Shown here in pieces: positions 58,315-64,000 of a stretch of 64,000 bases of DNA. Each line of letters opens with the position of its first letter. The stretch's first letter is position 1. This DNA comes from Candidatus Woesearchaeota archaeon (lineage in GTDB: Archaea > Nanobdellota > Nanobdellia > Woesearchaeales > UBA9642). Where the stretch lies: the NCBI GenBank assembly GCA_003599145.1, contig QZIT01000005.1, positions 191,961 to 255,960 on the forward strand. The letters run 5' to 3'. Below the pieces are notes generated by a model that saw only the letters and a program-made list of their open reading frames with translations, was not told the DNA's origin and ran no database searches. The position numbers were made by a program, and so were the translations under genes.

Positions 58315-60912
58315 TTAGTCACCTTCCATAGTATCAATAATGTATTTGACGTTGATAGTGCCACCTTCTGTTTTGCTGACATCAAGACCATCTTCTCCGT
58401 AGTTGAACTGCACTATTTTCTTGCTTGCATCCCTGACCGTAAAGTCATACTCGACTTTCAAGTCCTGCAATGCATTTGCTAATCTTCTGTAAAGATAGCC
58501 CGATTTAGGCGTTCTCAATGCAGTGTCCATCATGCTGTCTCTTCCTGTCATGCTCATGAAGAATAATTCGTAAGGCCTTAAGCCGTGCTTGAATCCTCTG
58601 TTGATAAAGCCATGGGCGGCATAGCCCAAATCTCCTTTTTTGAAAACAGACAATGTTCTGTCCGTGTAACCTTTGTTAATTCTTCCTCCTCTCAATGCCT
58701 GCTGTCCAACGCATGCAGACATCTGGGCGATATTCAGCAAGTTACCTCTTGCTCCTGATTTTATCATCCTCATAATATCAGTATCCTTATTTGCTGTATC
58801 TGAAACTAATTTTCCTGTCTTGTTTCTTGCCTTGTTCAACACTTCAAGAATTCTCAACTCGAGCGTTTCAAGTGCAGTCCTTCCAGGAAGGATTTCCAAT
58901 TTTCCTTCTCTGTAGGTTTTAATCAGGTACTCAACATCCTCTTCTGCCTGGGTAAGATTTTTGGTAATTTCTGCTTCTCCTTTTTCACTGATATCTACAT
59001 CTGCAATGCCTACTGAAAACCCATGCCTCAATAAAACTTCATTGCCAAGGTTAAAGATTTTTCCCAATAAGTCAAGTGCAAATTCTGAACCGTAATATTT
59101 GTGCAGGTTTCTTAACAATAATCCCTGCCCTTCTCCTAAATTTGCTTTGTCCATGCATCCTGAAATTAGTTTTCCGCTTTTGATATGCACAACAGCATCA
59201 GCATCATCAATGCCTGGCTTATATGCCTTAGTGTATCCTGTAAAGTTAAAGTCTTCAGGAAGCAATGTTGAAAATAATTCCCTTCCGGTAATCTGCTTTT
59301 TGTTTGGCAATGCTGAAAAATCCTCAACACCAATGGCCGTTAAAATATCAATAGCTTCTTCTCTAGGAACAACAAAATTTTTCTGTGTCAGCACATACAT
59401 GCCCGAAAGCGAATCGTTCGTTGCTCCAATAATGCTTAATCCATATCTTGGACTGATTAACTGGGTCTGAACATCCATCAAAATTTCTGCTTCTGCCCTT
59501 GCCTCTTCTGTTTGGGGAATGTGCAGGTTCATTTCATCTCCGTCAAAGTCTGCATTGTAAGGCGTGCATACTGCAGGATGGAGTCTCAACGTCAAAGCAG
59601 GAAGCACTCTCACTCTGTGGCACATCATGCTCATTCTGTGCAACGATGGCTGTCTGTTAAAGATGGCAATATCACCATCCATCAAATGCCTTTCAACGAT
59701 AAATCCAGGCTGCAATTCTTCAAGAATCTGCTCTTTTGTTTCATCAGTAATTCTTTTTCTTTTGCCGTCAGGCCTGATTAAATAGTTTGAGCCAGGATAG
59801 CTATTAGGGCCTTTTTCAACGAATTTTTTCAAATACTCTTTATTCCATTCAGTGATTCTTTCCGGAACCGTAATCTTCATGGCAACGATTTTAGGCACGC
59901 CCACTTCGTTGATTTTTAATTTTGGATCTGGGCTGATAACGGTTCTTGCGCTGAAGTTGGTTCTTTTTCCTACAAGGTTGTTTCTGATTCTTCCTTCCTT
60001 GCTGTTGATCCTTGCCGTAAGCGTTTTCAATGGCTGACCGCTTCTATGCCTTGCAGGAGGCAATTGCGCAACTTCATTGTCAAAAAAGGTTGTAATGTGA
60101 TACTGCAATAAATCCCACAAATCTTCAACAATAATTTCAGGAGCCCCTGCATTGATGTTTTCAAATAATCGCTGATTAATCCTGACAATGTCTCCAAGTT
60201 TGTGAGTCAAATCGTCTTCGCTTCGTTCACCGCTTTCCAAGGTGATGGAAGGCCTCATCGTAACTGGAGGAATTGGCATGACCGTTAACACAGACCATTC
60301 CGGCCTCATTGCCTTAGGATTAATGCCAAAGACAACAACATCCTCGTCTGGAATTTTTTCAAGTCTGGTTCTTATTTCAATAGGAGAAAGTCTTTTTTCC
60401 TCTTCTAAAAAGGTTGATGGCTTTTCAATAAGAATTGCTTTTTGCTTTGCCTTGCAGTAAGGGCATTGCTTAATTGCTTTGGTTGTTGAAATAATCTCTT
60501 TTATTTTGTCTCTTCGTGCAACCAGTCCTGCTTCTTTTTCAACTCTATCCAGCTCTTCCATAACAGTATCAATTCTCTGTTTAGGAATTAACAGTCTGCC
60601 ACAATCTCTGCAGGTGCTTTTTAACATATCAGCTATAAGAGAAACAAACTTAATATGAAGAATAGGTCTTGCCAGTTCAATATATCCAAAATGGCCTATG
60701 CACTCTTTTAATTTTCCACCGCAGGTTTTGCATCGCAATCCAGGATCAATAACTCCCAAACGGATATCCATTAAACCACCGTCTACAGGATAGCCTTCTT
60801 TATCATACAATTCAGGCGTAACGATTTTTACCGTGGCCATTGTTTTGATGAACTGAGGGCTCATGAAGCCAAATTCGATGCTGCTTACTTTTTTATTGAG
60901 GTATTCTTCCAT
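58315..60912 (-). CDS. rpoA1: RNA polymerase subunit A' (RpoA1)
   Basis: An 865-residue N-terminal part of the largest RNAP subunit. The active-site metal motif is YNADFDGDEMNLH. The N-terminal zinc sites are CKTCGGKLKECIGHFG and CRDC/CPYC, and the lid/rudder region with LVGKRTNFSARTVISPDP is present. It is one of the two parts of the split largest subunit, followed directly by rpoA2. Confidence 0.98.
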   Translation of the reverse strand: MEEYLNKKVSSIEFGFMSPQFIKTMATVKIVTPELYDKEGYPVDGGLMDIRLGVIDPGLRCKTCGGKLKECIGHFGYIELARPILHIKFVSLIADMLKSTCRDCGRLLIPKQRIDTVMEELDRVEKEAGLVARRDKIKEIISTTKAIKQCPYCKAKQKAILIEKPSTFLEEEKRLSPIEIRTRLEKIPDEDVVVFGINPKAMRPEWSVLTVMPIPPVTMRPSITLESGERSEDDLTHKLGDIVRINQRLFENINAGAPEIIVEDLWDLLQYHITTFFDNEVAQLPPARHRSGQPLKTLTARINSKEGRIRNNLVGKRTNFSARTVISPDPKLKINEVGVPKIVAMKITVPERITEWNKEYLKKFVEKGPNSYPGSNYLIRPDGKRKRITDETKEQILEELQPGFIVERHLMDGDIAIFNRQPSLHRMSMMCHRVRVLPALTLRLHPAVCTPYNADFDGDEMNLHIPQTEEARAEAEILMDVQTQLISPRYGLSIIGATNDSLSGMYVLTQKNFVVPREEAIDILTAIGVEDFSALPNKKQITGRELFSTLLPEDFNFTGYTKAYKPGIDDADAVVHIKSGKLISGCMDKANLGEGQGLLLRNLHKYYGSEFALDLLGKIFNLGNEVLLRHGFSVGIADVDISEKGEAEITKNLTQAEEDVEYLIKTYREGKLEILPGRTALETLELRILEVLNKARNKTGKLVSDTANKDTDIMRMIKSGARGNLLNIAQMSACVGQQALRGGRINKGYTDRTLSVFKKGDLGYAAHGFINRGFKHGLRPYELFFMSMTGRDSMMDTALRTPKSGYLYRRLANALQDLKVEYDFTVRDASKKIVQFNYGEDGLDVSKTEGGTINVKYIIDTMEGD

Positions 60913-60933
60913 AGTTTCGCTCTCTTTTTATCG

Positions 60934-62736
60934 TTAGTATTTCCCTTTTAATTTTAACTTTGGATAAACCCCGAAACTTTTGAACTCGTCGAGGATTAAT
61001 TTGAATGCGTAGCTCATTTCAACCGTGTTGATTTCGACATTTTCACCGCAGACGTTGCAGTAATATTTATTTTTTCTTGCGTCATGAATAGCTACCATGC
61101 CGCAGTTTTCACAAACAGGAACCATCAATTTGTCTGAATCGAATCTCTCTTTCAACAACAGCGATGCGCCATGAGCAACAAAGGTATCTTTTTCCATTTC
61201 TCCCAATCTCAATCCGCCTTCTTTTGCTCTTCCTTCTGTCGGCTGCCTTGTCAATAACTGTATTGGGCCTCTTGCTCGGGAGTGCATCTTGTTGCTTACT
61301 AAATGCTTTAATCTTAAGTAATACATATTCCCGATAAAAATTCTTGCCTTGTACTGCTTTCCTGTTGTTCCGCTGTACATGACTTCAGTTCCATCTTCCC
61401 TGAATCCTAAAGACAACAATTCTTTTCGCAAATCGGCTTCTTTTTCGCTTGCGAAAATAGTGCCGTCGATAAACCTTCCTGACATTGCTCCAACTTTTCC
61501 TGCCAACGCCTCTAAAACATGCGCAACCGTCATTCTCGTTGGTATACCGTGAGGACTGAAAATAATATCTGGCTTCATGCCTGATGCAGAAAAGGGAACA
61601 TCTTCCTCAGGAACAATCATGCCTATAACCCCTTTCTGGCCGTGCCTGCTGGTAAATTTATCGCCTATTTCGGGTATTTTTAAATCCCTTAATCTTACCT
61701 GCACCAATTTATTTCCTTCTTCATTTTCTGTCAATAGAATCATGTCAACAATGCCCTCTTCACCGTGCTTGAGTGCAGTTGATGCCTCTCTTTTCTGGTT
61801 AGAGGTTAAGTTGTATTCATCAAGAGAGCTTAAAAATCTTGGTGGGCTGGCTTTTCCAATAATGACATCGCCTTCTGCAACTTTTGCCTCTGGGAAAACA
61901 ATGCCGTCTTCCTCTAAAAACCTATAGTCTCTTTCTGACCTGTACCCTTTAACATCTTTATCAGGAATGCCTATCTCATCAATCAATCCTCCTGAATAAC
62001 GCAGTTCTTCTGAACTCACCGGTCTGTAATACGAGCTTCTTCCAAGGCCTCTGTCAACAGAGCCTCTGTTTAAAATAATAGCATCTTCCATATTATATCC
62101 GTCATAGGACATAACGGCAACAACAACATTCTGCCCTGCAGGGTGTTTTTCAAAATTAGAAATTTCATGCGTCAGCGTATGGACTAAGGGAACCTGAGGG
62201 TAATGCATCAAATTGACATCCATATCCATTCTGACAAAATAATTAGTAACGTAAAATCCGATAGCATGCTTTTGGTTTTTTGAGCCCTGCATCAGTCTGA
62301 CGCTGTGATTGTAGTTTCCCAAAGGAACTAAGCTGGTACATAAGCCAACAATGTCCATAGGGCTGATTTCCAAATGCGTATGCTCCGACGTTAATTCTCC
62401 TTCATAAAATGCAACTAATGCATTTTCTTCTTCAGTAGCATCAAGATATTCAATGACTCCCTGCTTTACTAAATCGCTCCAGGTTATTTCGTTCTTTTCC
62501 AACTGCTGAATATGCCTTTCTGTGAGCAAAGGTTTTCCATCCTTAACAACAAGCAACGGCCTTACTGCCCTTCCTTTTGACATCTCAATAAAAACCTGGT
62601 TCAAAGCCTCATTGTAGATAACGTTCAAAGTTGAGGCTATTTTTCCCATTCTTCGTTGGGAAATCAATCTGTCCACAAAACTCTTGGGGTCTTGAACGGT
62701 TCCGATAAAGCTGTTGTCTAAAAACACTTCAGTCAT
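60934..62736 (-). CDS. rpoB1: RNA polymerase subunit B' (RpoB1)
   Basis: A 600-residue C-terminal part of the second-largest RNAP subunit. Conserved elements are YDGYNMEDAIILNRGSVDRG, GDKFTSRHGQKGVIG and the C-terminal zinc site CENCGMVAIHDARKNKYYCN. Its start overlaps rpoB2 by 4 nt (ATGA), so the two halves are co-translated. Confidence 0.98.
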   Translation of the reverse strand: MTEVFLDNSFIGTVQDPKSFVDRLISQRRMGKIASTLNVIYNEALNQVFIEMSKGRAVRPLLVVKDGKPLLTERHIQQLEKNEITWSDLVKQGVIEYLDATEEENALVAFYEGELTSEHTHLEISPMDIVGLCTSLVPLGNYNHSVRLMQGSKNQKHAIGFYVTNYFVRMDMDVNLMHYPQVPLVHTLTHEISNFEKHPAGQNVVVAVMSYDGYNMEDAIILNRGSVDRGLGRSSYYRPVSSEELRYSGGLIDEIGIPDKDVKGYRSERDYRFLEEDGIVFPEAKVAEGDVIIGKASPPRFLSSLDEYNLTSNQKREASTALKHGEEGIVDMILLTENEEGNKLVQVRLRDLKIPEIGDKFTSRHGQKGVIGMIVPEEDVPFSASGMKPDIIFSPHGIPTRMTVAHVLEALAGKVGAMSGRFIDGTIFASEKEADLRKELLSLGFREDGTEVMYSGTTGKQYKARIFIGNMYYLRLKHLVSNKMHSRARGPIQLLTRQPTEGRAKEGGLRLGEMEKDTFVAHGASLLLKERFDSDKLMVPVCENCGMVAIHDARKNKYYCNVCGENVEINTVEMSYAFKLILDEFKSFGVYPKLKLKGKY

Positions 62737-64000
62737 TTGATTACCTCTAATCCTGATTCTTTTAATTGCTTGATAACCAAAGCTTCATCAAGCTCGTCAG
62801 TAATGTTTGCTAATAGCGCAAGGTTTTTTCTCAATCCAATATTGGTTCCTTCTGGAGTTTCGCTTGGGCACAATCTTCCTAAATGAGTACTGTGCAATGC
62901 CCTTGCTTCAAAATTTTCCTGGCTGGCGCTTAATGGGCTCACCACTCTTTGTAAATGAGAAAGCGTTTGCAAAAAGTTCAATCGCTCGATTCTCTGCGAA
63001 ATACCTTTTCTTCCTCCCACCCATGTTCCGGTAGCCATGCTGCTGTAAATTCTCTGTGTTAAAAGCTTGTCTCTGATAATGACTTTGATGCTTGGGAATT
63101 TTCCTCTTTTGACAATTCTCTGGAAGTTGTACAGCAAATCTCCAATTAACACTTTTAAGTTTACTCTGAACAAATCTGCAAGCAAATCACCGCTCAACTT
63201 TAACCGCTTGTTCATGTAGTGATCTTTATCATCAACCGCATATTGCTCTGTTGAAACGAGAATGAATTTTTTTAAGATTTTACAGAGATTATACGCCTTA
63301 TAGACTCTGTCTTTTTCATCTATGCCCAAGTGGGGAAGCAAATATTTATCAAGAATCTCCTGCATTCTCTGCACCCTGATTTCCTTTGACTGCGTTATGC
63401 CTACTTTTTTAGCGACATAATCAATGGCATCATCGACTGTTTTAATATCGACAAATTCGTAAAGATTAATAAACACTTCAGAGCTTTCAGGCAAATCAAT
63501 AAAACGCATGATTTCCTCGTCTTTTAACAATCCCAATGCCTTGATGATGGCAAGAACGGGAATTCTTTTTACTCTGGTAAAGCTGATATAGAAAATTTCA
63601 TCTTTTAATTTTTCAAAACTGTGCGGAATTTTATAAGAACCTCGTTCTGAAAATAATCTTCCCGTATACTCGCTGGTTCCTCCAACATCCCTTTCAATCA
63701 GTAACTTATTTGCTGCAAGATCCTCTACTTTCACAAGCGCTTTTTCAGTGCCGTTGATAATAAAATATCCGCCAGGATCATCCGGATCTTCGCCTTTATC
63801 TATTAATTCCTGTCTCTTCATGCCATGCAAATGGCAGTATTTTGACTTGAGCATGATAGGAAGGCTGCCTATCTGTGTTTTGAATGATTCTCTCTGAACG
63901 CCGTTAATATGCGCTGAAACTTCGATAAACAAGGGAGCAGCATAAGAAATTTTTCTCAATCGCGCTTCAACAGGATAAATGACTCTTTTTGAGCCGTCTG
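62733..64000 (-). CDS. rpoB2: RNA polymerase subunit B'' (RpoB2), 5' end cut by window
   Basis: The N-terminal part of the second-largest subunit; the 5' end runs off the right edge. At 64000 the frame reads DGSKRVIYPVEARLRKISYA, which is the conserved fork/protrusion start seen in the middle of family members, so the TTG at 63959 is not the start. The C-terminal part has VVSPLSASQENFEARALHST and SETPEGTNIGLRKNLA. At least 422 residues are present. Confidence 0.97.
   Translation of the reverse strand, partial: DGSKRVIYPVEARLRKISYAAPLFIEVSAHINGVQRESFKTQIGSLPIMLKSKYCHLHGMKRQELIDKGEDPDDPGGYFIINGTEKALVKVEDLAANKLLIERDVGGTSEYTGRLFSERGSYKIPHSFEKLKDEIFYISFTRVKRIPVLAIIKALGLLKDEEIMRFIDLPESSEVFINLYEFVDIKTVDDAIDYVAKKVGITQSKEIRVQRMQEILDKYLLPHLGIDEKDRVYKAYNLCKILKKFILVSTEQYAVDDKDHYMNKRLKLSGDLLADLFRVNLKVLIGDLLYNFQRIVKRGKFPSIKVIIRDKLLTQRIYSSMATGTWVGGRKGISQRIERLNFLQTLSHLQRVVSPLSASQENFEARALHSTHLGRLCPSETPEGTNIGLRKNLALLANITDELDEALVIKQLKESGLEVIK

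Noticed and set aside
63959-64000. TTG at 63959 as the start codon of rpoB2
   Set aside because: The frame stays open to the window edge and codes for conserved family sequence (DGSKRVIYPVEARLR), so the true start is outside the window.

Overview
The window is a stretch of an AT-rich archaeal chromosome. RNA polymerase genes are split into A', A'', B' and B''. There is a TFB-type initiation factor, archaeal TATA boxes (mostly TTTATAAA about 22-30 nt before start codons, many genes apparently leaderless), tRNA introns at position 37/38 with bulge-helix-bulge pairing, aRF1-type HemK2 methyltransferase, Pth2, TrmY and archaeal Elp3. Class II lysyl-tRNA synthetase, KKAQ-type pilin-like signal sequences, glycine-linked beta-helix surface proteins and many small orphan genes suggest a DPANN lineage, most likely Woesearchaeota-like. 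That placement is inference from gene style, not from a marker tree.

Layout. 1-7.4 kb: a truncated orphan gene, two large exported proteins and a TrmB-like regulator. 7.4-18.1 kb: housekeeping and small genes (methyltransferases, YhhQ-type transporter, MetRS, HemK2, a small kinase, alkyltransferase-like protein, deaminase, pyruvoyl arginine decarboxylase, HIT protein, TFB), including a previously easy-to-miss 27-codon acidic ORF with its own promoter and T-tract. 18.3-29.9 kb: pilin-like and membrane proteins, an intron-containing tRNA-Arg followed by a small nuclease-like gene, FKBP, LysRS-II, Pth2, two more HIT proteins, a broken hydrolase beside an ART-like orphan, prepilin peptidase, a degenerate cis-prenyltransferase homologue, a short DegT-like protein and AlkD. 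29.9-41.6 kb: tRNA-Thr, CYTH protein, HExxxH metallopeptidase, MarC, CBS protein, an Asn-rich surface protein, tRNA-Leu with a 30-nt intron, ASCH protein, a truncated thioredoxin-family gene, a MntA-HepT toxin-antitoxin pair with a tiny third ORF, Elp3, an NSUN-type methyltransferase, an RHH/RelE toxin-antitoxin pair with a direct-repeat operator, and DJ-1/PfpI. 41.5-55.4 kb: three giant paralogous surface proteins (1378, 1167 and 1516 aa) around an M6 metalloprotease with a C-terminal dockerin. 55.4-64.0 kb: the archaeal transcription/translation operon rpoB''-rpoB'-rpoA'-rpoA''-rpl30e-nusA, then trmY and rps12, running leftward and cut by the window edge.

Themes. The cell-surface investment is large: at least seven exported proteins, a prepilin peptidase that could process the KKAQ-type precursors, and surface proteins that carry both a lipobox-like N-terminus and a C-terminal membrane anchor with a cytoplasmic tail. 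tRNA modification is well represented (Elp3, TrmY, NSUN-like, archaeosine-precursor transporter, agmatine synthesis). Two toxin-antitoxin modules and two gene fragments lie in the 25-41 kb accessory stretch. No rRNA, CRISPR array, transposase or phage structural gene was seen, and no gap longer than about 200 bases lacks a gene.
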